Positions 36,044 through 45,696 of a stretch of DNA of 64,000 nucleotides are shown in pieces. A program made the translations under genes and the position numbers. The notes beneath the pieces were generated by a model. The model had not been told where the DNA came from, searched no databases, and worked only from the letters and a program-made list of their open reading frames with translations. The first letter of the stretch is position 1. Each line of letters starts with the position of its first letter. Source of the DNA: SKKY01 sp965228015 (lineage in GTDB: Bacteria > Bacillota > Peptococcia > Peptococcales > SKKY01); contig OZ245787.1 in the NCBI GenBank assembly GCA_965228015.1, positions 496,001 through 560,000 of the forward strand, given 5' to 3'.

Positions 36044-36071
36044 GTTTTTTGAAAATGTATACAAAATAATT

Positions 36072-36524
36072 TTAAAGTACTTCTTTAAAATTGGATTTTT
36101 CTTTTTCAGAAAATAGTTCTTTAATATCAATGATCATAAGAAGTCTTTTTTCAAGTTTTCCAATACCAACAATTGAATTATTTTTCTTATCAGAGAAAAA
36201 CGTATTTGTCAGACCAATATTTTCTTCTGAAATCCTTAATACTTCAGAAACTGAGTCAACTATCATACCAATGCTCATATCCTGATAGCTTATTACAACA
36301 ATTCTGGTATCATCATTTATATTTGAATTTTCTCCATAAAATTTTTTCTTAAGATTATATATCGGTATAACCTTTCCTCTTAGATTTATTATTCCAAGAA
36401 TATATTCATCTGCCTGGGGAATGTTTGTAATTTCCTGATACTTTAATATTTCTTCAACAGAAGTAATTTCTATGCCGTATTCTTCATTATTTAATTTAAA
36501 AACTACAAATTGCATTTCAGCCAT
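36072..36524 (-). CDS. cheW: Chemotaxis coupling protein
   Basis: 150 residues. CheW landmarks: QFVVFKLNNEEYGIEI, the P-x-A block ITNIPQADEYILGIINLRG near 33-52 and MIVDSVSEVLRI near 86. It couples methyl-accepting receptors to CheA at the inner membrane. Isolated from other che genes except the broken cheR at 52469. Intact. Confidence 0.92.
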   Translation of the reverse strand: MAEMQFVVFKLNNEEYGIEITSVEEILKYQEITNIPQADEYILGIINLRGKVIPIYNLKKKFYGENSNINDDTRIVVISYQDMSIGMIVDSVSEVLRISEENIGLTNTFFSDKKNNSIVGIGKLEKRLLMIIDIKELFSEKEKSNFKEVL

Positions 36525-36585
36525 TTTATATCCTCTTTTCTTCGTGTATAATTACTTTTAGATTTATTTTACAGGAGGTTAACTT

Positions 36586-36887
36586 ATAAATTTTCTAGGC
36601 GATTCATTTATAACTATTTTAATAATGATTCTGTTTTTTCAATCATGACTTTATTTTTCAACTATGGTCGGAAGATACGCATGAAGGTCCGCAAAAAGAA
36701 ACTAATTAAAAAACCCAGGAAATTCTTCAGCTTACTGAACTTCCTCTTCATAAAAATAAAGAAATTAACTGGGAAATGGTTGAGAGAAAGGCTAAAAAAC
36801 TGCCTGACAGCAGAGATAAATGTATATTTATCAGGGAAGTCAGGGATCAAATTCAATTCTCAAAAATTGCAAAATAACAAATCAGAA
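36586..36887 (+). pseudogene. Decayed small gene of unknown family
   Basis: GGAGG at 36574 is followed at the right distance by ATA, where ATG would be expected, then I-N-F-L-G-D-S-F-I-T-I-L-I-M-I-L-F-F, a possible membrane segment. The rest runs in another frame as protein-like sequence (LTELPLHKNKEINWEMVERK, then D-K-C-I-F-I-R-E-V-R) to TAA 36885-36887, with one TAA within. I do not recognise the family. At least a start-codon change, a shift and a stop. Confidence 0.45.
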
Positions 36888-36891
36888 GCTG

Positions 36892-37028
36892 GGTTGTACT
36901 GAAATCATATGATCCAGCTCTTGTAAAACTTCCTTTGTTTTCCCTCTTATAACTACATCTGCAAAATCATCCATTTTTGTTTCATCAAGATTTATAATTG
37001 CCAACCTTGCCCCTGCATTTTTAGCTTT
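36892..37028 (-). pseudogene. Sirtuin (NAD-dependent deacylase), C-terminal part after IS insertion
   Basis: Encodes K-A-K-N-A-G-A-R-L-A-I-I-N and D-D-F-A-D-V-V-I-R-G-K, the usual sirtuin C-terminus, ending at TGA 36892. Joined to the N-terminal part at 38675 it gives P-V-K-A-K-N-A-G without a gap once one AAA duplicate is removed. Confidence 0.85.
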
Positions 37029-37075
37029 GGGGGTGCGGACAAAAACCTGGACTAAAAATACAGGAGGATGTCCAT

Positions 37076-37852
37076 ATGTATTCCTACGAAGAAAAAATTA
37101 AAGCTGTAAAATTATTAATTAAATATGACAAATGTTATGCACAAGTAATGCGGGAGTTAGGATACCTAGATAGAAAATCCCTAACGGCGTGGTACAAACA
37201 ATATTTAAGTAATGGTGACTTAATTAAAGAATGTGAAAGAAAAGCAAAATTTTCTGAAGAAGAAAAATACAGAGCTGTTAATCATTATTTAGAACACGGA
37301 AAATGTGTACGACGCACTACAAGAATTCTTGGATATCCAAGCAGACCTACTCTTGATAAATGGATACTAGAATTGGCGCCTGAACAAAAGAAATATTGTC
37401 GCTCAGGTAACGCATTGATAAAATATACTCGTGAACAAAAAGAAGCAGCAGTTATAGCTTTATGCTCACGGGAAAAATCGGCCAGAGAAGTAGCGAATGA
37501 AATTGACATTACCTGTGAGAGGCTTTATAGTTGGAAAAATCAGCTTCTAAAAAAAGGGTGGAATAGGACAATGCCAAAAAAAGATAAAGTATCCCTAAAA
37601 GTGAAAACTAATATTAGTGATGATCAAGCAAAATTATTATTAAAAGAAAAGGATGTTCTTTTAAAACAAGTGGAAGAATTAAAAAAGGATATATATCATC
37701 TTCAGTTAGAAAGAGATATTTTGGAAAAAGCAGCAGAAATAATAAAAAAAGATAAGGGCATTAGCATAAAAACACTTTCTAATAGTGAAAAAGCCATGGC
37801 GATTAATGCCCTAAGAGAGAATTTTTTTAAAAGATTTATTGATAATTCTTAA
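37076..37852 (+). CDS. IS3-family transposase OrfA (long, three HTH units)
   Basis: 258 residues from ATG 37076 (GGAGGATGTCCAT upstream region). Three helix-turn-helix repeats in tandem: E-E-K-I-K-A-V-K-L near 4, E-E-K-Y-R-A-V-N-H-Y near 62 and R-E-Q-K-E-A-A-V-I-A-L near 118, then a leucine-zipper-like coiled coil (about 195-240). It recognises the IS ends. Its end overlaps OrfB by 14 bases in another frame, consistent with frameshifting near the T-run at 37818. Confidence 0.85.
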   Translation: MYSYEEKIKAVKLLIKYDKCYAQVMRELGYLDRKSLTAWYKQYLSNGDLIKECERKAKFSEEEKYRAVNHYLEHGKCVRRTTRILGYPSRPTLDKWILELAPEQKKYCRSGNALIKYTREQKEAAVIALCSREKSAREVANEIDITCERLYSWKNQLLKKGWNRTMPKKDKVSLKVKTNISDDQAKLLLKEKDVLLKQVEELKKDIYHLQLERDILEKAAEIIKKDKGISIKTLSNSEKAMAINALRENFFKRFIDNS

Positions 37853-38648
37853 CATGGCAAAAAGTAGCTATTTTTATCAGGATTTTGTATTAAGTAAAGA
37901 AGATAAATATTCCAGTTTACGTAATAAAATTAAAGAAGTTTTTATTGAATCTTCAAAACGTTATGGTTATCGAAGAATTCATTCAGTTATAAAGAAAACC
38001 GGTATAATTATTTCAGAAAAAATTGTTAGAAGAATTATGAAAGAAGAGAAACTTTCAATACCAGGCATTAAGAAAAAGAAATACAACTCATATAAAGGTG
38101 AGATAAGCCCTGTAATGCCAAATTTGTTGAAACACAATTTTCATGCTGATAAACCAAACCAGAAGTGGCTAACAGATCTAACCGAGTTCCATATTCCTGC
38201 CGGGAAAATATATCTTTCTCCAATTATTGACTGCTTTGATGGGCTGCCAGTCAGTTGGAGTATTGGAACCTCTCCTGATGCCACATTGGTAAATACAATG
38301 TTAGACAAAGCCATCAGCACTTTAAATAAAAATGAAAGACCTATAGTACATACAGATCGTGGAGCACACTATCGTTGGCCTGGCTGGATTGAGAGAATGA
38401 AAAAAGCTCATCTTGTTCGTTCTATGTCAAAGAAAGGTTATTCTCCAGATAATTCTGCATGCGAGGGTTTCTTTGGCAGAGTAAAAAACGAAATGTTTTA
38501 TGGATATTCATAGAAAGAAGTCACAATAAAACAATTTATTGAAATATTAGATGAATATTTAAGGTGGTATGCAGAAAAAAGAATTAAAATTTCCCTTGGG
38601 GGAATGAGTCCATTGACTTATAGAAAAAGCTTAGGTTTAATTGCTTAG
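37839..38648 (+). pseudogene. IS3-family transposase OrfB with in-frame TAG
   Basis: Integrase core with WLTDLTEFHIP (first Asp), V-H-T-D-R-G-A-H-Y (second Asp) and N-S-A-C-E-G-F-F-G (Glu). After F-Y-G-Y-S a TAG (38511-38513) stands where Trp is expected; the frame continues K-E-V-T-I-K-Q-F-I through Y-L-R-W-Y and GGMSPLTYRKSLGL to the true stop at 38648. One G-to-A change would explain it. Probably inactive. Confidence 0.85.
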
Positions 38649-38674
38649 GTCCAAAAAAAAACGTCCGCACCCCC

Positions 38675-39277
38675 TTTTACCGGGAAATAATTTGCCGGTG
38701 ATACTTCTAAAGAAGATCCTATTACTATAAAAAGTTCTGAATTTGATGATTCCACATCTGCCGTTTCTAGGGTATCAAGAGGTAAACTCTCACCAAACAA
38801 CACCACTCCTGATCTCAATTTGCCTGAGCAGGCTTCACATCTCGGGAAATCTCTTTCTACCAATTTTTTTGCCGAATACTCCCGGCCGCAATCCTGGCAT
38901 CTGGCTACTCTTAAAGATCCATGAAGTTCAGATGCTGATTTTGATCCTGCTTTTTGGTGAAAGCCATCTACATTTTGAGTAATAATATGCTTAATTCTGT
39001 TTTTATTTTCCCAGTTAGCTAAAATAAAGTGCCCATCACGAGGCTCAGCTTTTTCCAAAGCTTCAATTCTCATTTTATAAAAATTATAAAACTCTTTTGT
39101 ATTAATATTTAAAGCTTTTACAGAAGCCAGTTCCCTGGAATCAATATTTTTCCACATTCCGTTTGCAGACCTGAAATCAGGTAAACCAGACTCTGTACTC
39201 ATTCCTGCGCCGGCGAAAACTACAACATTGGAAGATGTTCTTATTCATCCGCACAATAAAGACAATTCTTTTTTCAT
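38675..39277 (-). pseudogene. Sirtuin (NAD-dependent deacylase), N-terminal part, split by IS
   Basis: ATG 39277 (GGGGG upstream) begins M-K-K-E-L-S-L-L-C-G, then TGA (about 39248) before V-V-V-F-A-G-A-G-M-S-T-E-S-G-L-P-D-F. NAD-binding GAGMS, TQNVDGFHQKAG, catalytic His in E-L-H-G-S-L, zinc Cys pairs C-Q-D-C and C-E-A-C, and V-I-G-S-S-L-E-V are all present. IS insertion truncates it after P-V-K. It would remove acyl groups from protein lysines using NAD. Two lesions. Confidence 0.85.
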
Positions 39278-39293
39278 ATAATCCCCCTTTAAA

Positions 39294-39632
39294 TTAGAGA
39301 GCTAATTTTCCTGATTGGATATTATCAGAAATTATGAATATTTTATCTAATTTTGCAAAACCCAGAATTTTTAAAATATATTCACTTAAACCTGTATAAA
39401 CTATTTTACCTTGATTCTCATTAACATATTTATATAAAGAAATAAGCATTCCTAACCCGGAAGAATCCATAAAAGGCACTTGTTCCATGTTGACAATAAT
39501 CTTTTTGGCCTCTTCAGTTTTAATTTTTTCTTTAATGCTTTCCTTAAAATCATTTACGTCTAAAATATTTATTTCTCCTACAAGTTCTACTACTAAAATA
39601 TCATTTTCTTTGTTAAATAAAACTTCAGACAC
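39294..39632 (-). CDS. STAS-domain anti-sigma-factor antagonist (SpoIIAA/RsbV-like)
   Basis: 112 residues. STAS signature V-P-F-M-D-S-S-G-L-G-M-L near residues 52-63, including the Ser that is phosphorylated in SpoIIAA/RsbV proteins. No partner kinase or sigma gene is adjacent. A partner-switching role in regulation or chemotaxis is inferred. Intact. Confidence 0.88.
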   Translation of the reverse strand: MSEVLFNKENDILVVELVGEINILDVNDFKESIKEKIKTEEAKKIIVNMEQVPFMDSSGLGMLISLYKYVNENQGKIVYTGLSEYILKILGFAKLDKIFIISDNIQSGKLAL

Positions 39633-39652
39633 AAATACTACCCCCTAAAATT

Positions 39653-40135
39653 TTAATTCTCTGATTTATCTAATGCATTTTCTAACGGTAAATATCTGAT
39701 AATAATCGTTGCTATTATTCCACCTGTAACAGCTGTAAATAACTGGGGAGTACTTAATGCATATGCCACTCCCGGAGGAACACTTATAATAAACTTTACT
39801 GCTGTGGTTAATACTAAAAATTTTGCGATTGATGCCGTTGATATGGCAATAAAATAATTTTTTAAATACTGCCACGTATAAACAACTATGTATAAAACAT
39901 TGCTGATCATAATAAAGGGTACAACAACAGCAATTGGCATAATACCAAATAAAAAAGCCATCATCGGAATTATCATTCCCAGTATACTGGCAGAATAAAT
40001 ATTGGTATATGCTGCTGCCAATAATAATATTGCATTAATTGCAGGACCCGTAAGCCACTGTATTTTTAATTGCTGTACAGTAAGGGCAAGGGCAAGAAGT
40101 AAAGCAATTCTTGTTATTTTATTACTTAGGCTCAT
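39653..40135 (-). CDS. Small integral membrane protein, ECF S-component-like
   Basis: 160 residues from ATG 40135 (GGTGGAG four bases upstream). About five or six helices; begins MSLSNKITRIALLLALALTV, which resembles the start of ECF-transporter S components, with G-P-A-I-N-A-I-L-L-L in helix 2. No ligand can be assigned. Between menG and the STAS gene. Intact. Confidence 0.6.
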   Translation of the reverse strand: MSLSNKITRIALLLALALTVQQLKIQWLTGPAINAILLLAAAYTNIYSASILGMIIPMMAFLFGIMPIAVVVPFIMISNVLYIVVYTWQYLKNYFIAISTASIAKFLVLTTAVKFIISVPPGVAYALSTPQLFTAVTGGIIATIIIRYLPLENALDKSEN

Positions 40136-40193
40136 ATGCTCCACCCCTAAATTACATTATAAAGGAATATTCAGGTTATTCAAACTAATATTT

Positions 40194-40913
40194 TTATTTT
40201 TTAGCAATATATAAAGAAATCCCACCAAAACCATAAGTTTTTGTATTAACTTCTTTAAATCCAGCTTTATAAAAAGAGGCAATAATTTCTTTTTTCTCAG
40301 GAAATTTTTTCAAAGACTCACTAAGCCACTCATAAGCGGAATATTTATCATCAATTTTTTTACCTTTATCCGAAATTCTGCCGATTAAAGGTACTATTTT
40401 ATAATAATAAATTTCAAAGAAAAATCTTATAAATTTATTCTCTGGCTTTAAAACTTCCAAAACAAAAAAAGAACCTTCACTTTTTATAACTCTATACATT
40501 TCACTAAGCGCCCTGTTAATATCGAATAGATTTCTAAGAGCAAAGGAATTGACTCCTTTATCAAAAGAATTGTCTGGAAAGTTAAGATTTAATGCATCCT
40601 GGCAAATAAGCTCTATGGGAAGACCTTTGTTAAATACTCTTTCCCTTGCCTTTTCAAGCATTTCATCTGAAAAATCAATTCCAATTACTTTGCCTTTTTT
40701 TTCAGATGAAAGACGTTCTGCTATTTCCACCGTCATTTTCCCTGATCCACAGCAAATATCAATTATTTTCTCATTTTCAGCAATTTCCATTATATTCAAT
40801 ACTTTGTTTTGCCAAAGTGTGAAAAATCCCCCGGTGAAGATTAAATTCATTTTGTCATAATCATTAGCAATAGTATTAAATACTTTTTTAATAAACTTTT
40901 TCTTATTCTCCAT
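40194..40913 (-). CDS. menG: Demethylmenaquinone methyltransferase (UbiE/MenG)
   Basis: 239 residues. Family signatures: F-N-T-I-A-N-D-Y-D-K-M-N at 12-23, IIDICCGSGKMTVEIA (motif I) and N-S-F-A-L-R-N-L near 126, matching the UbiE pattern. It methylates demethylmenaquinone to menaquinone. Heptaprenyl-type side chain genes lie at 59994-61599. Overlaps the upstream membrane gene by 11 bases. Intact. Confidence 0.9.
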   Translation of the reverse strand: MENKKKFIKKVFNTIANDYDKMNLIFTGGFFTLWQNKVLNIMEIAENEKIIDICCGSGKMTVEIAERLSSEKKGKVIGIDFSDEMLEKARERVFNKGLPIELICQDALNLNFPDNSFDKGVNSFALRNLFDINRALSEMYRVIKSEGSFFVLEVLKPENKFIRFFFEIYYYKIVPLIGRISDKGKKIDDKYSAYEWLSESLKKFPEKKEIIASFYKAGFKEVNTKTYGFGGISLYIAKK

Positions 40914-41232
40914 CTTTTAATATTCTCTTTTCTTCATCTCTGTAAGAAAAAAATTTAATAAGCAAAAAGGCTGCTGTTCCAAAAATTATTGTTCCGTAGG
41001 CATACAAATAATAATTTGGAAAATATTTTTTTAGTATTACAAGAAGGGCTGTAACAAAGCCAATAAAAATTAGTGAATAACCCAATGCTCTGCTGAATTT
41101 ATCCAAATAGGTGCCTTTGGCTTTTTTACCTTTTAAGGTAACAAGATAGAAAAAATTATTAAAAAGAACCATATAGCTAATTTTAATAATTATATATGCT
41201 GCTAAAATATATAAAAAATCTTTAAATGGCAA
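40903..41232 (-). CDS. Small membrane protein of unknown function
   Basis: 109 residues, about three membrane helices (7-30, 48-66 and 76-94), charged C-terminus (Y-R-D-E-E-K-R-I-L-K). No family recognised. Overlaps menG by 11 bases in a shared operon, so a link to membrane quinone metabolism is possible but unproven. Intact. Confidence 0.65.
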   Translation of the reverse strand: MPFKDFLYILAAYIIIKISYMVLFNNFFYLVTLKGKKAKGTYLDKFSRALGYSLIFIGFVTALLVILKKYFPNYYLYAYGTIIFGTAAFLLIKFFSYRDEEKRILKDGE

Positions 41233-41254
41233 AGGTTTAACACACTCCAGTTTA

Positions 41255-41584
41255 TTAAATATTATCTATATCTCCAAAAATATTATTTCCCATTATTTTC
41301 CAAATTAATCTTTCTGCAAGAATTTTATAATTTTCATCATCCAGCTCTTTTTTTACTGTATATTTTGTTAGGCCCATTTTATCCCAGTCTTTTAATATTT
41401 CTGTGTGAGAATATTTATTTATTATTTCAACCGCTTTATTTATTTCCTTGCTGGACAAATCCAATTCTATTATTAAAGAATCGAGTTCATTTAATTCAAT
41501 ATATTTCTCCAGAAGTTCAAATTTAACCTCTAATTTATCTGTTCTGTTTTCAAGTTCTTTCATTTTCTTTCGTAAGCTTTCCAT
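41255..41584 (-). CDS. Small charged coiled-coil protein, unknown
   Basis: 109 residues from ATG 41584. Residues 1-30 (ESLRKKMKELENRTDKLEVK) form a predicted coiled coil; the remainder is helical and acidic, with D-W-D-K-M-G-L-T near 68. No known family. First gene of the unit leading to menG; its upstream region was replaced by IS copy 3. Confidence 0.55.
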   Translation of the reverse strand: MESLRKKMKELENRTDKLEVKFELLEKYIELNELDSLIIELDLSSKEINKAVEIINKYSHTEILKDWDKMGLTKYTVKKELDDENYKILAERLIWKIMGNNIFGDIDNI

Positions 41585-41689
41585 TATCAACCCTCGATTT
41601 TATTTCATTTTCGAAATATATACTTGTACTTGGGAAAGCCGCTTGGACTTGTAATGGTCAAGCGGCTTTGTAACACTAAGTACGGAAAA

Positions 41690-42529
41690 TCAGTTTATAT
41701 TTCGTGCTTCAAATGGAGTCAGCCCTCCATTGTATGAATGAGGTCGAATGTGGTTGTACCACACATAAACATATTTATTGATAGTTTCATCTAATTGTAG
41801 GTCGGTTTCAAATTTTTGGTAGTAAATAAGCTCTGACTTAAGTGATTTATAAAATCTCTCCATTGGAGCGTTATTATATGGGCAACCTGTTTTACTCATG
41901 CTTTGCCTTATTCCTTGGCTTTTGCAGTACTCTACGAAAGCCCATGAGGTGAACTGTACCCCCTGATCTGAATGTAAGACTAACCCTTCATCTGGACTCT
42001 CTCTTTCGAGAGCTTTAGACAAGGCTTCTATTGCCAGATCTGAGTTGATCCATTTTGAGTTAACCGTTGCTATTGCTTCCCTTTTTGCTAAATCTATAAT
42101 AATACAATTATAACGCATTTTACCGTTTATTAATCTTATATAGGTGAAATCAGTACACCATACTTTATTTCTTTCTGTGACAGAGAAATTTTGATTAAGA
42201 ATATTGGGAAATACTTTGTTCTTTTTACCTTTTCTTACAGTGATTGCATGCAGGTTTAATTCCTTGTTCATATACTTATGTGTTGTTGTCTTACTAATAA
42301 ATATATTTTGCCTTGCAAGAAAAGCGACCATCCACCTATGGCCAATAATGCGTCCATTATTATAATAAATACTTTTTATGTTTTCTTGAACTTTAGCCTT
42401 TCCCTCACGATACGTGGATTTTCTGTTCTTTAAGTAATTGTAGTACATATTCGGAGAGAGGTTGAACTTGCGGCATAACCAGCGCAATCCAAACTCAAGT
42501 TTATAGGCATCAATGAACCAATATACCAC
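41690..42529 (-). CDS. IS3-family transposase OrfB, copy 3
   Basis: 279 residues from GTG 42529, with the complete DDE set (VWCTDFTYI, LHSDQGVQF, PMERFYKS) and full C-terminus (E-A-R-N-I-N). Shares the six-residue deletion with copy 2. The best preserved OrfB, but its OrfA has lost its start. Confidence 0.85.
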   Translation of the reverse strand: MVYWFIDAYKLEFGLRWLCRKFNLSPNMYYNYLKNRKSTYREGKAKVQENIKSIYYNNGRIIGHRWMVAFLARQNIFISKTTTHKYMNKELNLHAITVRKGKKNKVFPNILNQNFSVTERNKVWCTDFTYIRLINGKMRYNCIIIDLAKREAIATVNSKWINSDLAIEALSKALERESPDEGLVLHSDQGVQFTSWAFVEYCKSQGIRQSMSKTGCPYNNAPMERFYKSLKSELIYYQKFETDLQLDETINKYVYVWYNHIRPHSYNGGLTPFEARNIN

Positions 42530-42584
42530 TAATCGATTTCCTTTGCGAAGAATGCCGCTGCTTTTTTAGGAAGTCATTTTCCTT

Positions 42585-42812
42585 TTAAAGTTCCATAAGC
42601 TTCTTGTTAAGCGCTCTATATTCCTCTGGTGATATTGCATTTTCTTTATTTTGTGGTTTTGTGTAATGACATTCTTCGCTGTATTTTTTTATCCATCCGG
42701 ACATTGTTGATTTTGATACACCGTAGGTTGCAAAAAGATCACCAAGGCTTTTGCCTTTTAGATATTCACGTACAACCTCCTTCTTGAATTCTAAATCGTA
42801 ACGTTTGCTTAT
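42585..42812 (-). pseudogene. IS3-family OrfA, copy 3, start codon lost
   Basis: Identical to the other OrfA copies except that the start ATG is ATA (42810-42812). The downstream TAA after KKLMEL is shared with the others. Not expected to be translated. Confidence 0.8.
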
Positions 42813-42885
42813 TTTGTAATCCTCCTAGTTCGAGTTTATTATATACTATCCGTACTAGGTGTTACAACAAGACTATACCATTACA

Positions 42886-44036
42886 CAGGGGAAGTTTACT
42901 ATCATCATTGAATCTGTCTCAGTCTGCCACCAGGTATCATGTATTGGAAGATAAAATGCTTTCAGACCCCAGCGAATTACCTCTGGATTTAATGGTTCTC
43001 CAACACTACAGATATGTCTTAGAGGAGCAAAGTCGCAATCCCTTGTAAGCTCATCTCCTGCTTTCATTAACATTCTTAAAGCTGTAGGCGCAGTATACCA
43101 AACTGAAACTTTATTTTTTTCTAAAGTCTTATACCAGCTTTCAGCACTAAAAGCCTGAGCGTTAACTACCTGAGTCACACCATGAAGCCAGACACCAAAA
43201 ATACCATAAGAAGTACCTGTTACCCGGCCAGGATCTGCAGAACACCAATAAATATCATCTTCTCTTAAATCCAAAACCCACTTTGCTGTCTGATAGTGAC
43301 CAAACATAGCTTTATGAACATGAACAACGCCTTTAGGAGATCCCGTTGACCCTGATGTATTATGAATAATAAAAGGATCCTCCAAAGAAGTTTTTTCTAT
43401 TTCCAGGTCTGAAGATGCTTTAGAAACCAATCTCTCATAGGAAATGACTTTCCCTTCTTCTTTAACATTTTCACCAGTAACAATAATATATTCTAAATCA
43501 GGTAAATCCGGAATAATCGGTAATATTCTGTTATATAATTCCATATCTGTTATTAATACCTTTGCGGCACAACCTGCAAGGCGGTCTTTAACGACTTCAG
43601 GGCCAAAAGCAACAAACAGGGGTCCTAATATACCTCCTATTTTAGGTATTGCGATTGCACTTATATATAGCTCTGGCCCTCTTGATAAAAAGGTAAACAC
43701 TCTGTCCCCTTTTTTAACTCCAATACTTTTTAAAGCATCTCCTACTTTGTTAGAGCATTCACTAATGTCTTTAAAAGTATACTCTTTACGCAGACCATCA
43801 GGCCCCTCCCAGATAAGAGCAAGTTTTTCTCCCAATCCATTTTTAACGTGTTTGTCAATAGATTCAAAGGAAATATTATACTTTCCATCTCCAAGGCCTT
43901 CGAATTCTTCAATTACTGATTCATATTCAAAACTTTTGTAAGTATCTTCATATGATCTCATATTGACTTTGGCATATTTCTTTTTAATTCTTTCTTCTAA
44001 AATATAATGCTTCGCCGAAAAATTCTGGTCCATCAT
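42886..44036 (-). pseudogene. acsA: Acetyl-CoA synthetase (AMP-forming), C-terminus deleted by IS
   Basis: 383 of an expected 570-650 residues, from ATG 44036 (AGGAGGAAG). Adenylation motifs are intact: A3 loop H-N-T-S-G-S-T-G-S-P-K-G-V, SADPGRVTGTSYGIFGVWLHG in parts, GEPLNPEVIRWGL and HDTWWQTE. IS copy 3 replaces everything after N-F-P, removing the hinge and the C-terminal domain with the catalytic Lys. It would activate acetate to acetyl-CoA. No other lesion is seen in the remaining part. Confidence 0.88.
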
Positions 44037-44123
44037 CTTCCTCCTAATTAATTAATGTAAGTTTAAATATAAATTATAGTTATTTTTTTAAATTGTAAAC
44101 AATTTTCTGAAAATTTAATTAAA

Positions 44124-44153
44124 TTAGCACCACCATGATTTTGGTGGTGCTAA
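44124..44153. terminator. Hairpin terminator
   Basis: TTAGCACCACCA pairs with TTGGTGGTGCTAA around a short loop, between the acs remnant and the glycosyltransferase; on the minus strand it is followed by TTTAATTAAATTTT. Confidence 0.6.
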
Positions 44154-44172
44154 GACCTGTTTTTGCTTATTT

Positions 44173-45691
44173 TTATAATATTTTCATATACAGAAAACCA
44201 TGAATATTTTTTGATATTTCTTCCGATATTTTCCTTTTTAAACTTTCAATTTTATTTGTTTCACGATTTTCTTTTATAAATTTTAATAAATAGATAATGT
44301 TTATAATAATATTATCTAAAAATTTTTCATCTTGTTTTATTACTTTATAATCCTCAATCTCTGCTTCTTTTTCATATATTTCTTTTAAAGTATTTTCAAT
44401 CTCTGACATTCCTGTACTTTCCGGAATGATTACCGGAACTCCACAAGCCATAGCTTCAATTACAGAAATTGAAAAGCCTTCTCTGGACACTACGGGAAAT
44501 ACACATAAATCCATTAATGAAAGTAAATCCGATAATTTGCCATGGTTTAAACACCCTGTAAAATCAATGTATTTTTCAATTCCAGATCCCGCATTAAAAC
44601 ACTTTTCTGCAAATACCGGATCAATAATATTATAGTAACAAAGTTCATATACATTATCGCCCCGTATTTCTCTCCAAAATTTTTGACTAATTCTCCCAGC
44701 AAAGAAAAAAATTCATTTCTTTTTCCTTTTGAAAGATAATATATAAGCTTTTCACATTTTCCTTTATTTTCCCCTCTACCTGCTATATAAAGCTTTACTT
44801 CAGGAAAAAACTCTCTTATAAAAGGAAAAATTATTACCAAAAGGGGTATCCCCTTTTCCAGGGAAAAATCTCCATAATTCATAATTTTAAGGGTCTCTTG
44901 AAAGCTAAAATCTTCTAAAAAAAAGTGTATCTCCATTATCATTTTTTATCTTATATTTTAAATTTTCGAACACCTTTTTTATCCTCAAGGGAACTAATTT
45001 TTTTAAACAAATCTATATCCACTCCCGAAGGGATAAAAGATTCTTTGTTTATAATATAATCAGAACAACCTGGAAATTCCTGAACTAAATCTGAAATAAT
45101 TTCCTTATTAAGAAAAATAAAAGAATCTGCTCTGGAAAATATTGGCACAATAAAGTCTTTAAGATTTTTATTCTTATAATATGAATAATAGAAACAATTT
45201 CCATCAACAACACATAAATACTTAATTTTAGGGTGCTTTCTCTTTACTATTTCAACTATAAAAGGTTCTAGGAAAAGATGGGTGGAAATTATCAGATCAA
45301 TTTTTATTTCTTCTAATATATTTTCCATTGCGTTAATAATATGATTAGCATAGGAATATATTTCATTGTTTTTCGTTTTATGAAATTCTCTTGTTTCAAA
45401 ACCATTAAATTCTTCTTTTTTATACACAGGTAATAAGCCCTGGATTTCTGGTTTAATTAAAATGCACTCTCCATAACCAGAAGCACTGGATTTATATGCC
45501 ATTCTTTTTGTTTTGTTTCCAAAAGAAAATTCATATATACGATCCACCAGGGAATAATCAATCACTTTATTTTCCTGAGATAAAATTATAGCTCTATGCC
45601 CATTTTTTTTGATTTCTTTAGCTAAATTATATACATATATATTACTGCCATTTCCTTCAAAAAAGTATCCATGGACAATTAATATATTCAT
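44173..45691 (-). pseudogene. Glycosyltransferase family 4, broken
   Basis: ATG 45691 begins MNILIVHGYFFEGNGSN, the N-terminal Rossmann domain; P-S-G-V-D-I-D-L-F marks the linker, L-Y-I-A-G-R-G-E the C-terminal domain, and E-G-F-S-I-S-V-I-E-A-M-A-C-G-V-P-V-I the nucleotide-sugar motif. Frame breaks occur near 44945, 44650 and 44520. It would transfer a sugar to an unknown cytosolic or membrane acceptor. At least three lesions. Confidence 0.8.
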
Positions 45692-45696
45692 ATTCT

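Larger units (their letters stand above)
37029..38674 (+). mobile_element. IS3-family element with long OrfA, inserted in the sirtuin gene
   Basis: 1646 bases. Terminal inverted repeats begin GGGGGTGCGGAC at both ends (left 37029; right end 38674). A 3-base direct repeat TTT flanks it (37026-37028 and 38675-38677). It is unrelated at sequence level to the three IS150-like copies. Two overlapping transposase frames on the plus strand. Confidence 0.88.
41650..42885 (-). mobile_element. IS3-family (IS150-like) element, copy 3
   Basis: 1236 bases, TGTAATGG at 41650 to CCATTACA at 42885. The flanks differ (ACT on the left, CAG on the right), so no target duplication. The right flank is a truncated acetyl-CoA synthetase and the left flank is unrelated. 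Near the left end, bases GG replace the AT found in copies 1 and 2, creating an inverted repeat with the flank. Confidence 0.9.

Noticed and set aside
35890..36071. Glutamine riboswitch or T-box upstream of glnA
   Set aside because: Only a plain promoter and a five-base palindrome were found; no conserved core of a known riboswitch could be recognised by eye.
37794..37852. Programmed frameshifting as a general explanation of split genes
   Set aside because: It fits only the IS orfA/orfB pairs. The split housekeeping genes lack conserved slippery sites and often need two or more shifts plus stops.
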